From: DATBLY01 sp963705545
GTDB lineage: Bacteria; Actinomycetota; UBA4738; HRBIN12
Length of the DNA: 64,000 nt
Assembly (NCBI GenBank): GCA_963705545.1
Contig: CAVPJX010000002.1
Span: forward strand, 124,001 to 188,000
Reading direction: 5' to 3'
Below, one piece after another: positions 33,419 through 42,332 of the stretch. Every line of letters begins with the position of its first letter. Position 1 is the first letter of the stretch. Position numbers and translations under genes: made by a program. The notes under the pieces were generated by a model. That model was not told where the DNA came from and ran no database searches. It saw only the letters and a list, made by a program, of their open reading frames with translations.

Positions 33419-34684
33419 TCAGGCCGCGACCTCGGCGCGATACCGGCGGAGCTCCGGGTAGAGCGCCGCCACCACGCCGGCGCCGACGATGCACGCGAGG
33501 CCCCCGGTCACGACCGAGATCGTCGGGGTGAACGCCTGCGCGACGACGCCCGCCTCGAAGTCGCCTAGGCGCGGCCCTCCCGTCACGACCAGCGTGAAGA
33601 GCGCGCCCAGCCGTCCTCGCAGATGGTCCGGCGTGGTCACCTGCAGGATCGTGCTGCGGAAGATCGCCGAGATCACGTCCGCCGCGCCCGCGACGGCCAG
33701 GAAGAGGAGGGCGAGCCAGAGCTTCGAGCCGACGAGCCCGAACGCCACGATCGCGGCGCCCCACCCGACCACCGACCACACCACCGCGACCCCTTGGTGC
33801 ACGACGTGCTTCGCCCACCCCGACGCGACCGCCTGCAGCAGCGCTCCGACCGAGGGGGCGGCGAACAGGAGCCCGACGACCGCAGCCCCTCGATGGAACT
33901 GCGAGATCGCGATCACGGGGAACAGCGCCACCGGCAGCCCGAAGATCATCGCGATGAGGTCGATCACGAACGTCGATTGGATCAATCGGTTCCGGCGGAC
34001 GAACCCGAACCCCTCGGCGACCGCGCGCCGGCCGCGCACGGCGCCGTCGGTCCGCTCCGGTGGCATGGGGTGCATCGCGATCGCGGCGACGAGCAGCGCG
34101 CCGTAGGTGGCCAGGTTGAACCAGTACGGCAACGCGACCCCATCGGTGGCGGCGATCGCCAGGCCACCCATCGCCGGACCCACGATCGAGACGGTCTGCC
34201 AGCCAACCTGGTTGAGGGTGACCGCCGAGGGCACGAGACGCGTGCCCACGAGCCGGGGGATCATCGCCTGGCGCGCCGGGCTCTCGATCGCCGACGTGAA
34301 GGCCATGATCGCGTTCGCCACGAAGACGAGCCACAGCCCGGACCGGCCGAGGGTCGCGCTCATCACCAGCATCGCGGACGCCCCGATCAGGGCGACCTGG
34401 GTCCAGGCGAGCGTGATCCGTCGGTCGTGGGCGTCGATGAATCCGCTGCCGATCAGCGTCCCCAGCACGAGCGCGACGAACCCCGTGAGCCCGATCATCC
34501 CCACCGCGGCGGTCGATCGGGTCAGGTCGAAGACCTGGATGTAGATCGCGGTCCTCGCCACCTGCACGCCGAGCGCCGAGACGAACCCGGCGAAGTAGAG
34601 CAGGCGGAAGTCCCGCGAGACACGCAGGGGGGTGACGTCGATCGCGATGCGACGCAGGCGGGACGGGCGCGTGGGTTCGCTCAC
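33419..34684 (-). CDS. MFS transporter
   Basis: A 421-residue membrane protein with about 11-12 transmembrane segments. The pattern resembles the MFS_3/EntS-like exporters: FRLLYFAGFVSALGVQVARTAIYIQVFDLT at the start, GSGFIDAHDRRITLAW (motif A loop), RQAMIPRLV and TPDHLRGRLGALF. Relatives export siderophores, drugs or lipophilic compounds. The substrate cannot be told from sequence. It precedes the CphA-like Mur ligase gene on the same strand, so it could export or take up a product of that ligase; this is speculation. Confidence 0.8.
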   Translation of the reverse strand: MSEPTRPSRLRRIAIDVTPLRVSRDFRLLYFAGFVSALGVQVARTAIYIQVFDLTRSTAAVGMIGLTGFVALVLGTLIGSGFIDAHDRRITLAWTQVALIGASAMLVMSATLGRSGLWLVFVANAIMAFTSAIESPARQAMIPRLVGTRLVPSAVTLNQVGWQTVSIVGPAMGGLAIAATDGVALPYWFNLATYGALLVAAIAMHPMPPERTDGAVRGRRAVAEGFGFVRRNRLIQSTFVIDLIAMIFGLPVALFPVIAISQFHRGAAVVGLLFAAPSVGALLQAVASGWAKHVVHQGVAVVWSVVGWGAAIVAFGLVGSKLWLALLFLAVAGAADVISAIFRSTILQVTTPDHLRGRLGALFTLVVTGGPRLGDFEAGVVAQAFTPTISVVTGGLACIVGAGVVAALYPELRRYRAEVAA

Positions 34685-34711
34685 TCGCGGCGGAAGCTAA
34701 CAGCCGCACGG

Positions 34712-34729
34712 CACCGCGCCCGCGCGGTG
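34712..34729 (-). terminator. Hairpin between gabT and the MFS gene
   Basis: CACCGCG pairs with CGCGGTG around a CCCG loop, 35 bases after the gabT stop (minus strand) and 28 bases before the MFS start. There is no U-tract. It is a plausible terminator for gabT. Confidence 0.4.
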
Positions 34730-34763
34730 GATGCGCCGGCGTCGCGCCATCGACCGGTGCCGG

Positions 34764-36104
34764 CTACGCGCCGGCCACGTCCGCGATCGCCTGCTCCAGC
34801 ACCCCGAGCCCGTCGTCGAGCAGCTCGTCGTCGATCGTGAGCGGGGGCAGCAGACGGATCACGTTGCCGTACGTTCCGGCCGTGAGGACGATCACGCCTT
34901 CTTCGAGGCACCGTCGAGCGATCGCGTTGATCCGATCGCCGGCGAGCGGCTCCTTCGAGTGGCGATCGGCGACGAGCTCGATCGCGCACATCGCGCCGCG
35001 GCCGCGAGCGTCGCCGATCGTGTCGAAGCGGTCCTGCATCGTGCGCAACCGCGCCAGGATCACGTCCCCGATCCGGCGTGCACGAACCAGCAGGTCCTCG
35101 CGTTCGATCTTGTCCAGGACGGCCAGTGCCGCCGCCGCCGCCACGGGGTTCGTGCCGTACGTCCCCCCGAGACCGCCGGGATGCACGCTGTCCATCAGCT
35201 CGGCGCGCCCGGTCACGGCCGAGATCGGGAGCCCCGCGCCGAGCGACTTCGCGGTGGTCACGATGTCCGGAACGATGCCTTCGTCTTCGATCGCGTACCA
35301 CCGTCCCGCCCGGCCCATGCCGCTCTGGATCTCGTCGGCGATGAAGCAGATCCCGTGCTGCGCGCAGAAGTCCGCGAGCCCCTTCAGGAACCCGGGCGCG
35401 GGCACGACGAACCCGCCCTCGCCCTGGATCGGCTCGGCGATCACGGCCGCGATGTTCTCCTCCCCGATGTGCTTGTGCATCTCGTCGATCGCGTAGGCGA
35501 GCGCCTCCTCCGCGCACCGGTCCGGGCCGGAGGGCCAGCGGTACGGGTAGGCGAAGGGGAGCCGGTAGACCTCGGGCGCGAAGGGGCCGAAGCCCTGCTT
35601 GTAGGGCATCACCTTGGCGGTCAGCGTCATCGCGAGGAGCGTCCGCCCGTGGAACGCGTGGTCGAAGGTCACGATCGCCGGACGTCGGGTGGCGTACCGG
35701 GCGACCTTCACCGCGTTCTCGACCGCCTCGGCACCCGAATTCGCGAAGAACGTCTTCTTCGGCATGTCGCCGGGCGTGAGGGCGTTCAGGCGCTCGGCCA
35801 GCTCGATCGAGGGCTCGTTCGCCGTGACGCCGGAGGTGTGCGTGTCGAGGTCGAGCTGGCGCTTCGCGGCGTCCATCACGTCCTCGGGCGCGTGGCCCAC
35901 GTTCAGCACGGAGATCCCGGTCGCGAGGTCGATCAGCCGGTTGCCGTCGACGTCCTCGATGATCGCGCCCGACGCGCGGGCGACGACCACGGGATGGACC
36001 GGTGGGAAGGCGGAGGGCATCGACGCTGCGCGCCGGTCCACGAGCTCGCGCGACCGCGGTCCCGGGATCTGGGTGAGGACCTTTCGTTCCTGGGGGATAT
36101 CCAT
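34764..36104 (-). CDS. gabT: 4-aminobutyrate aminotransferase
   Basis: A 446-residue class-III PLP aminotransferase. The PLP-binding lysine is in TTAKSLGAGLPISAV, preceded by FIADEIQSGMGRAGRWYAIE, and the substrate and cofactor segments ANSGAEAVENAVKVAR, DHAFHGRTLLAMTLT and EPIQGEGGF match GabT closely. It converts GABA and 2-oxoglutarate to succinate semialdehyde and glutamate. It is divergent from an aldehyde dehydrogenase of the aminobutyraldehyde type, so together they can carry putrescine-derived carbon and nitrogen to succinate semialdehyde. Confidence 0.9.
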   Translation of the reverse strand: MDIPQERKVLTQIPGPRSRELVDRRAASMPSAFPPVHPVVVARASGAIIEDVDGNRLIDLATGISVLNVGHAPEDVMDAAKRQLDLDTHTSGVTANEPSIELAERLNALTPGDMPKKTFFANSGAEAVENAVKVARYATRRPAIVTFDHAFHGRTLLAMTLTAKVMPYKQGFGPFAPEVYRLPFAYPYRWPSGPDRCAEEALAYAIDEMHKHIGEENIAAVIAEPIQGEGGFVVPAPGFLKGLADFCAQHGICFIADEIQSGMGRAGRWYAIEDEGIVPDIVTTAKSLGAGLPISAVTGRAELMDSVHPGGLGGTYGTNPVAAAAALAVLDKIEREDLLVRARRIGDVILARLRTMQDRFDTIGDARGRGAMCAIELVADRHSKEPLAGDRINAIARRCLEEGVIVLTAGTYGNVIRLLPPLTIDDELLDDGLGVLEQAIADVAGA

Positions 36105-36292
36105 CTCGGACGCTCCTCGAGGCCGGCCCGCCCTCGCTCGCGGCGGGGTGTCGGACCCAGCCTAGCTGGCGGTGCCCCCATCGGCCTGCCCCATGTCGGG
36201 TGGTCTCTGCGAGTCCCTGCGGGGCATACTCCGGGTATCGGACGCACCGCGGCCCGGCCTCTGGTCGCGGGTCCGGCAGAAGGAGGGGAACG

Positions 36293-37729
36293 ATGGCGGA
36301 CAGCTATCAGATGTTCATCGGCGGCGAGTGGGTGAACTCGTCCGACGGGCAGACCCGGGACATCATCAGCCCCCACACCGGCGAGGTGATCGCCTCGGTC
36401 CAGGAGGGGACCGCGGCCGACGTCGACAAGGCGGTCGCGGCGGCGAAGAAGGCCTTCGACGAGACCTGGTTCGACTCCACGCCGAAGGACCGCCAGCTCG
36501 CCCTCCTGAAGCTCGCGGACGCGATCGAGGCGAACGCCGACGAGATCGTGAAGATCGAGGCGCAGGACGCCGGCAAGCCGGCCGCCGTGACGATGTCCGA
36601 GGAGATCCCGCCGATCGTCGACAACCTCCGCTTCTTCGCGGGCGCCGCGCGGACGCCGGAGGGCCGCAGCGCCGGCGAGTACATGGCGGGCTTCACCTCG
36701 ATCATCCGGCGCGAGCCGATCGGCGTCGCCGGGCTGATCGCCCCGTGGAACTACCCGCTGATGATGGCGATCTGGAAGATCGGACCGGCGCTCGCGTCGG
36801 GAAACACGGTGGTCCTGAAGCCGTCGGAGATCACCCCGCTCTCCACGATCAAGCTCGCCGAGCTCGCGGCCGACATCTTCCCGGCCGGGGTCTTCAACGT
36901 CGTCACGGGCGACGGCGTGCCCGTCGGCGACCGGATCGTCCGGCACCCCGACGTGGGCATCGTCTCGCTCACCGGCGACGTCAACACCGGCAAGCTGATC
37001 CACTCCAACGCGAGCGACACGTTGAAGCGCGTCCACCTCGAGCTGGGTGGGAAGGCGCCCGTCGTGGTGTTCGACGACGCGGACCTCGCGTCGGCGATCG
37101 AGTGGATCTCGATCGCCGGCTACTTCAACGCGGGCCAGGACTGCACGGCCGCGTGCCGGGTGCTCGTCGCCGACGCCGCCTACGACCAGGTCCTGAGCGA
37201 CCTGGTCCCGGCGGTCGAGGAGATCAAGGTCGGGACCGCGTTCGAGGAGGACGTGGCGGTCGGCTCGATGATCAGCGAGGAGCAGCTCCAGCGGGTCGAG
37301 GGGTTCCTCGCACGAGCGAAGGACGACGGCGCCGAGATCCTGACCGGTGGCGCATCGCTCGGCACGGGGGGGTTCCACTTCCAACCCACCGTCGTGGCGA
37401 ACCCGGCGCAGGACTCGGAGATCATCCAGAAGGAGGTCTTCGGTCCGGTCGTCACCGTGCAGCGGTTCTCCGATGAGGATCAGGCCGTCGCCTGGGCGAA
37501 CGGGACCGACTACGGGCTCGCGTCGTCGGTCTGGACGCGCGACGTCGGCCGGGCCATGCGGATGTCCCGCCGGCTGCAGTTCGGATGCGTCTGGATCAAC
37601 ACGCACATCCCGCTGACCCCCGAGATGCCGCACGGCGGCTACAAGCAGAGCGGACATGGCAAGGACATGTCGGTCTACTCGCTCGAGGACTACACGAACA
37701 TCAAGCACGTGATGGTGTCGCTGGACTGA
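36293..37729 (+). CDS. Aldehyde dehydrogenase, gamma-aminobutyraldehyde/betaine-aldehyde type
   Basis: A 478-residue NAD(P)-dependent dehydrogenase. Motifs are APWNYPLMMAIWKIGPALASGNTVVLKPSE, the catalytic glutamate in HLELGGKAPVVVF and the catalytic cysteine in YFNAGQDCTAACR, the last being typical of aminobutyraldehyde dehydrogenases (PatD/Prr). This would oxidise 4-aminobutanal to GABA for the divergent aminotransferase. The ATG at 36293 sits behind a clear AGGAGGGG ribosome site, so the longer upstream reading is rejected. The substrate assignment is moderately sure. Confidence 0.88.
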   Translation: MADSYQMFIGGEWVNSSDGQTRDIISPHTGEVIASVQEGTAADVDKAVAAAKKAFDETWFDSTPKDRQLALLKLADAIEANADEIVKIEAQDAGKPAAVTMSEEIPPIVDNLRFFAGAARTPEGRSAGEYMAGFTSIIRREPIGVAGLIAPWNYPLMMAIWKIGPALASGNTVVLKPSEITPLSTIKLAELAADIFPAGVFNVVTGDGVPVGDRIVRHPDVGIVSLTGDVNTGKLIHSNASDTLKRVHLELGGKAPVVVFDDADLASAIEWISIAGYFNAGQDCTAACRVLVADAAYDQVLSDLVPAVEEIKVGTAFEEDVAVGSMISEEQLQRVEGFLARAKDDGAEILTGGASLGTGGFHFQPTVVANPAQDSEIIQKEVFGPVVTVQRFSDEDQAVAWANGTDYGLASSVWTRDVGRAMRMSRRLQFGCVWINTHIPLTPEMPHGGYKQSGHGKDMSVYSLEDYTNIKHVMVSLD

Positions 37730-37749
37730 CCGGCTCGTCCGCGGTCAGC

Positions 37750-37789
37750 AGTCTGAGCCAGACTAGAGGGCGGCGCGGGCGGTGCCCGC
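37750..37789 (+). other. Two hairpins between aldehyde dehydrogenase genes
   Basis: AGTCTG/CAGACT with an AGC loop (37750-37764) is followed by GCGGGC/GCCCGC with a GGT loop (37775-37789), 20 to 60 bases after the first dehydrogenase stop and before the second gene's ribosome site. They may end or attenuate transcription between the genes; no U-tract is present. Confidence 0.4.
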
Positions 37790-37823
37790 AGGGTCCATCC
37801 GCGCCCCGGAGGGTGGTGAACCG

Positions 37824-39254
37824 ATGATGGCGGTACGACCGTTCCTGGTGAACGGCGAGTGGCGGACCGGCGCGGGCTCGCTCGAGGTGAAGAGCCCGTA
37901 CGACGACAGCGTCGTGGCCGAGATCGGCGTCCCCACCGCCGACGACGTCGAGGAGGCCGTCGCGACCGCGGCGGCGACGTTCGAGGAGTCGCAGCACCTG
38001 CCGATCCACGCGCGCGCCGATGCGCTCGACCACATCTCCCGGCGGCTGTCCGAGACGATCCCCGAGAACGCCGAGCTGATCGCGCGCGAGGGCGGCAAGC
38101 CGCTCAAGTGGGCGACGGTCGAGGCGACGCGGGCCGTGTCCACGTTCCGCTGGGCGTCCGAGACGATCCGCCACGGCGACGACGAACTGGTCCGGCTCGA
38201 CACCGAGGCCGCGCTCGGCTCGCGGGTCGGGCTGATCCGGCGGTTCGCGCTCGGCCCGGTCCTCGGGATCACGCCGTTCAACTTCCCGCTGAACCTCGTG
38301 GCGCACAAGGTCGCGCCGTCGCTCGGCGTGGGCGCGCCGATCGTCGTGAAGCCCGCGTCGGCCACGCCGATCGGGGCGCTGCGCCTGGCCGAGTTCTTCG
38401 CGGAGACCGAGCTGCCGAAGGGCATGTACCAGGTGCTCCCGGTCTCCTCGAAGGTGGCCGACGGGATGGCGCGGGACGAGCGGTTCCGGAAGATCTCGTT
38501 CACGGGGTCGTCCGAGATCGGCTGGTACCTGAAGGGGCTCGATCCGAGGAAGCGCGTGACCCTCGAGCTGGGCGGCAACGCGGGCGTGATCGTGCACTCG
38601 GACGCGGATCTGGACCACGCGGCCCAACGCGTGGCCTTCGGCGGCTACTACCAGGCGGGTCAGAGCTGCATCAGCGTCCAGCGCGTGCTCGTGAGCTCGG
38701 AGGTCTACGACGACTTCGCGACCCGCCTCGTGAAGCAGGTCGAGAGCCTCAAGGTCGGCGACCCACTCGACCCCACCGTCGACGTGGGTCCGGTGATCCA
38801 GCGCTCCGAGGTCGACCGGATCGACGCATGGGTGAAGGAGGCGGTCTCCCAGGGCGCCGAGGTCCTGACCGGCGGCGAGGCGGACGGTCCGTTCTACAAG
38901 CCCACCCTGATCTCCGACGTCACCCCCGAGATGAAGGTCTGCCGCGAGGAGGTCTTCGGGCCGGTCGTCACGATCAGCCCGTACCAGACCTTCGAGGATG
39001 CGCTCGCGACCGTGAACGACTCGCGGTTCGGCCTGCAGGCCGGCGTCTTCACGAACGACATCAACCGGGCGTTCCTGGCCCATCGGACGCTCGAGGTCGG
39101 CGGCGTGATCGTCAACGACGTGTCGGCGTTCCGCGCCGACCAGATGCCGTACGGGGGATCGAAGGACTCCGGGTTCGGCCGCGAGGGGCTGCGGTTCGCG
39201 ATGGAGGAGATGACCGAGCCGCGGATCATGGTCCTGTCGCACGTCCCGCTGTAG
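37824..39254 (+). CDS. Aldehyde dehydrogenase (succinate-semialdehyde/lactaldehyde type)
   Basis: A 476-residue aldehyde dehydrogenase. It shows TPFNFPLNLVAHKVAPSLGVGAPIVVKPA, the glutamate in TLELGGNAGVIV and the catalytic cysteine in YYQAGQSCISVQRVLV, a pattern closer to the lactaldehyde, succinate-semialdehyde and phosphonoacetaldehyde groups than to the gene upstream. In this context oxidation of succinate semialdehyde is attractive, but the motif does not prove it. The ATG at 37824 (double ATG) follows a GGAGGGTGGTG site. Confidence 0.85.
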   Translation: MMAVRPFLVNGEWRTGAGSLEVKSPYDDSVVAEIGVPTADDVEEAVATAAATFEESQHLPIHARADALDHISRRLSETIPENAELIAREGGKPLKWATVEATRAVSTFRWASETIRHGDDELVRLDTEAALGSRVGLIRRFALGPVLGITPFNFPLNLVAHKVAPSLGVGAPIVVKPASATPIGALRLAEFFAETELPKGMYQVLPVSSKVADGMARDERFRKISFTGSSEIGWYLKGLDPRKRVTLELGGNAGVIVHSDADLDHAAQRVAFGGYYQAGQSCISVQRVLVSSEVYDDFATRLVKQVESLKVGDPLDPTVDVGPVIQRSEVDRIDAWVKEAVSQGAEVLTGGEADGPFYKPTLISDVTPEMKVCREEVFGPVVTISPYQTFEDALATVNDSRFGLQAGVFTNDINRAFLAHRTLEVGGVIVNDVSAFRADQMPYGGSKDSGFGREGLRFAMEEMTEPRIMVLSHVPL

Positions 39255-39262
39255 CGAGGCGC

Positions 39263-39427
39263 ATGCTGAGCTGGATCGCGCTCATCGTCCTGATCGGCGC
39301 GGGCGTGTACGTCGTCGTCCGTCTGCTTCGTTCCTGGTCGACGGCGTCCCGACGCTACGCGGGGCCGCCAGGCCCGAGCGCCAGACCCGACGATGGGCGG
39401 CCGGAAGACGGCCCCGGGGACGCCTAG
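39263..39427 (+). CDS. Small single-pass membrane protein
   Basis: A 54-residue protein starting at ATG eight bases after the dehydrogenase stop. Residues 2-23 (LSWIALIVLIGAGVYVVVRLLR) form one transmembrane helix, followed by a basic and then Pro/Gly/Asp-rich tail. I recognise no family. Its position suggests co-transcription with the dehydrogenase and the next membrane protein. Confidence 0.5.
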   Translation: MLSWIALIVLIGAGVYVVVRLLRSWSTASRRYAGPPGPSARPDDGRPEDGPGDA

Positions 39428-39779
39428 CGCCGCCGTGGACGGCCGGGAGCTCGCGTACGCGATCCTGCCGTTCGTCGTGCTGGTTGCGCTCGGCTGGGGG
39501 TTCTGGATCATCTTCCGCCAGCGGGGCACCGCTCGGTCTGTCCCCGGGTCGACGGCGCGCGACCCAGGTCGCGCGCCGTCGCGTGCCTGGTGGGGGAACC
39601 CGTGGCTGTGGGTCGGCGTCTCGGCGGTCTTCGTCGTGCTCGGGATCTTCTTGTGGCCCGGGCTCTTCGGCGGCGTGGTCCTGTTCCTCCCGTTCGTGTG
39701 GGTGTCGCGGACCCGGCCGCCGGAGATGGATCCCCGGACGAACGGCCATTCCCGCCGGGACGATGCGCTGGGCGGATGA
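39393..39779 (+). CDS. Small membrane protein of unknown function
   Basis: A protein of up to 128 residues with two or three transmembrane segments (LAYAILPFVVLVALGWGFWIIF, then PWLWVGVSAVFVVLGIFLWPGLFGGVVLFLPFVWV). The GTG at 39435 (VDGRELAYAIL) would remove an overlap of 35 bases with the previous gene and gives a cleaner membrane protein of 114 residues. No family is recognised. Confidence 0.55.
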   Translation: MGGRKTAPGTPSAAVDGRELAYAILPFVVLVALGWGFWIIFRQRGTARSVPGSTARDPGRAPSRAWWGNPWLWVGVSAVFVVLGIFLWPGLFGGVVLFLPFVWVSRTRPPEMDPRTNGHSRRDDALGG

Positions 39780-39795
39780 CGCGCCAGCCCGAGCG

Positions 39796-40449
39796 TCAGG
39801 CGGTCCGGAGCGCGGCGTCGGCGAACCGACCGATGATCGCCGCCGCTTCCCGCTCGCGTCGCCACAGGTAGTGATCGGTCCCCTCGAGGATCTCGACCGT
39901 CGCGCGCGCCAGAGCCCTCGCGTAGGCCCGGAGCTCGTCCGGGGGGCAGAACACATCCCCGTCGCCGGCGAGGAGCAGGACCGGGCGCGCGAGCCCCCGG
40001 AGCTCGGCCGCGGCGGGGGCGGGCGGGATCTCCACGTCGCCCGGGCGCAGCGGGAAGCCGATCAAGGCGAGCGCTCCCGGCCGTTCGTCGTCGAACGCCT
40101 CGCGCAAGGCGACGTTGGCGCCGAAGGACCATCCGACGAGGAGGGTCGGCACGCCGGGCGCATGCTCGCGGATCCGGTCGATCGCGGCGCGGACGTCGCG
40201 GAGTTCGCGTCGTCCGCCGCCGTAGCCGCCACCCGAGCCCATCACGCCGCGGAAGTTGAAGCCGAGGACCGCGTAGCCGCGATGCGCGAGGTCGTTGCGG
40301 ATCGCCCACAGGATCGGGTGATCCTTGCTCCCCCCGTGGCGCGGATGCGGGTGGCAGAGCACCGCCGTGGCGACGGCCTCGCCGACGGGCATCCGGAGCT
40401 CGCCCTCGAGGTGGACGCCGTCGTCCGTCACGAACCACATCGGATCCAT
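39796..40449 (-). CDS. Alpha/beta hydrolase (dienelactone-hydrolase-like)
   Basis: A 217-residue serine hydrolase. The fold landmarks are AVLCHPHPRHGGSKDHP (oxyanion region), the nucleophile elbow LLVGWSFGANVAL, the acid in LLLAGDGDVFCPPDELR and the histidine in ILEGTDHYLWRRE. This is the pattern of short prolyl-oligopeptidase/dienelactone-type hydrolases often called alpha/beta superfamily hydrolases. The ATG at 40449 (MDPMWF) is chosen because the family begins here. It is divergent from the luciferase-like oxidoreductase gene, with only 11 bases between the starts. Confidence 0.85.
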   Translation of the reverse strand: MDPMWFVTDDGVHLEGELRMPVGEAVATAVLCHPHPRHGGSKDHPILWAIRNDLAHRGYAVLGFNFRGVMGSGGGYGGGRRELRDVRAAIDRIREHAPGVPTLLVGWSFGANVALREAFDDERPGALALIGFPLRPGDVEIPPAPAAAELRGLARPVLLLAGDGDVFCPPDELRAYARALARATVEILEGTDHYLWRREREAAAIIGRFADAALRTA

Positions 40450-40460
40450 CGCGTGGCACG

Positions 40461-41432
40461 ATGGCAGCCGTGACGTCGGAGCGGCAAGCGATGGGCTTCG
40501 CCCTGCGCGACGTGCGTCCGTGGGACGGCCTCGTCGAGGCGGTCCGAGAGGGCGAGCGACTCGGGTACGCGAGGCTGTTCCTCCCCGAGATCCCCGGCGG
40601 CCGGGACGCGGTCGCCACGCTGAGCGCGCTGACGGACGCCGCGCGACGGATGGGCCTGGCGACGGGCGTCCTGCCGATGGCCGCCCGTACGCCGCTGGCG
40701 ACCGCGATGGCCGCCGCGACCCTGCAGGAGCGCTCCGGCGGCCGGTTCGTGCTCGGGCTGGGAACCGGCCCCGCCGTGCCGGGGGCCCTCGGCCGGCTCG
40801 GGGACCTCGTCGCCGTCCTCCGAGGGCTGCTGCGCGGTGAAGCCGTCGAGGTCGACGGACGCACGCTTCGGCTGCAGGCACCCCCCGATCCGCCGCCGCC
40901 GATCTGGCTCTCGGCGCTCGGCCCGCGCGCCGTGCGGCTCGCCGGGGCGGTGGCCGACGGTGTCTTGTTGAACTGGTGCACGCCCGAGCGGGTCGCCGCC
41001 GCCCGCGCGGAGCTCGCGCTCGGAGCCAGGGAGGCGGGACGGGATCCCGCTGACGTGATCGTCGGCGCCTACATCCGGGCGTGCCTGGTGCCGGACGAGG
41101 CCGCCGCGCTCACCGCGATGCGCACGGCGGCGGGGGAGTACGCCTCGATCCCCGCGTACCGCCGTCAGGCCGCCGCGCTCGGACTGGACGCCGAGGCCGC
41201 GGCCGCGGCCTCGGCGTTCCGCGAAGGCCGCCCCGACCGGGTCCCGGAGGCGTTCGTCCGCGCGTTGGGGCTCCTGGGGGATCCGGCGGCCGCCCGGGCG
41301 CGCGTCGATCGGTACCGCGAGGCGGGGCTGACGCTCCCGATCGTCTACCCGGTCGCGACCGAGGACCCGGTCGGCTCGGTCCTCGCCACGCTCCGGGCGA
41401 TCGCCCCGCCTGGTCGTGTCGGCGGGACCTAG
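40461..41432 (+). CDS. LLM class (luciferase-like) F420- or flavin-dependent oxidoreductase
   Basis: A 323-residue TIM-barrel oxidoreductase of the bacterial luciferase family. It shows MGLATGVLPMAARTPLATAMAAATLQERSGGRFVLGLGTGP, which is the signature region, then PIWLSALGPRAVRLAGAVADGVLLNWCTPE. In actinobacteria most such proteins use F420H2; a flavin cannot be ruled out. The substrate is unknown. Its TAG stop overlaps the TAG of the converging kinase gene in CTAG. Confidence 0.87.
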   Translation: MAAVTSERQAMGFALRDVRPWDGLVEAVREGERLGYARLFLPEIPGGRDAVATLSALTDAARRMGLATGVLPMAARTPLATAMAAATLQERSGGRFVLGLGTGPAVPGALGRLGDLVAVLRGLLRGEAVEVDGRTLRLQAPPDPPPPIWLSALGPRAVRLAGAVADGVLLNWCTPERVAAARAELALGAREAGRDPADVIVGAYIRACLVPDEAAALTAMRTAAGEYASIPAYRRQAAALGLDAEAAAAASAFREGRPDRVPEAFVRALGLLGDPAAARARVDRYREAGLTLPIVYPVATEDPVGSVLATLRAIAPPGRVGGT

Positions 41433-42133
41433 GCCGGGACCCAGACCTCGACGGAGGTCCCGGAGCCCTCGCGGCTCGATACCGAGAACCGTCCGCCCGC
41501 GAGCTCGGCCCGTTCCCGCATCGTCTGGAGCCCGAGGTGGCCGGGCACCGCGGAGGACGCGGCCCCGGCGGCGCCCGGGACGCCTTCGCCGTCGTCGCGG
41601 ATCACCATGAGGATCCCGTCGTCGACCTGGCGCAGCGACACGTGCACGCGGCGGGCGCCGGCGTGCTTGCGCACGTTCATCAGGGCCTCCTGGGCGATGC
41701 GGAACAGGATCACGCGCGGCTCGTCGTCGGGTTCGGCGGCGAGCCGGTCCTCGAGCTCCCACGTGATCGCGAGCTCGTCGGCCAGCTCGCGCAGGTTCGA
41801 CCGGAGGGTCTCCGCGAGCCCGTGCTCGTTCAGCATCGGGGGGCGGAGATCGAAGGTCAGGCGGCGCAGCCGCGACGTCGCGGCGGCGACGATCTCGGTC
41901 AGCTGCCGCACCTCCGCCTCGAGCTCAGGATCCGCGACCTCGCCCAGCAGCATAGCGAGCCGGAGCTGAACCGCGCCCATCACCTGGAGGGTGTCGTCGT
42001 GGATGTCCTCGCTGATCCGGCGGCGCTCCGCCTCCTGCGCCGCGACGAGCAGGGAGGCGAGCCTGCGTCGCTCGTCCTGCGGGCGCTCGGGCCCGTCGCG
42101 TTCCTCCCGGAGCTCGTCCTCGGCGCCCCGCAC
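41429..42133 (-). CDS. NarL-type sensor histidine kinase (soluble)
   Basis: A protein of about 234 residues. A coiled-coil leads into the HisKA_3 dimerisation domain with the phospho-histidine in ERRRISEDIHDDTLQVMGAVQLRL. The HATPase_c domain has FRIAQEALMNVRKHAGA (N box), VIRDDGEGVP (G1) and GHLGLQTMRERAELAGG (G2). No membrane or sensor domain is seen with the GTG at 42133; a longer open frame reaches 42289 but is arginine-rich and unlike a kinase. No NarL regulator gene is adjacent, so it is an orphan here. Confidence 0.82.
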   Translation of the reverse strand: MRGAEDELREERDGPERPQDERRRLASLLVAAQEAERRRISEDIHDDTLQVMGAVQLRLAMLLGEVADPELEAEVRQLTEIVAAATSRLRRLTFDLRPPMLNEHGLAETLRSNLRELADELAITWELEDRLAAEPDDEPRVILFRIAQEALMNVRKHAGARRVHVSLRQVDDGILMVIRDDGEGVPGAAGAASSAVPGHLGLQTMRERAELAGGRFSVSSREGSGTSVEVWVPA

Positions 42134-42234
42134 CTGCCACCCCCGGACCGTTCGCCGCGGCCGCGGCGAGCGCGCTGAGGGTACCCCGCGGGGTCGCCTG
42201 CGACCGCGATCCAACGGTCGATCCCGGGCGCGGC

Positions 42235-42290
42235 TTGCGAGACGTCGCTCCGCGCGTACACTGTGGTTTGCACGGCTCCCACCGTGCAAA
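42235..42290 (+). promoter_or_regulatory. Ferredoxin promoter with perfect inverted-repeat operator
   Basis: TTGCGA (42235-42240) and TACACT (42257-42262) with a 16-base spacer form a plausible sigma-70-type promoter. Immediately downstream, TTTGCACGG (42267-42275) and CCGTGCAAA (42282-42290) form a perfect 9-bp inverted repeat with a 6-base spacer. It overlaps the expected transcription start, so it suits a dimeric repressor. As RNA it could also form a stem. Confidence 0.55.
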
Positions 42291-42332
42291 TCGGATCAAC
42301 CACGTCGACCCGATCAGAGAGGTGGAGCGGAG

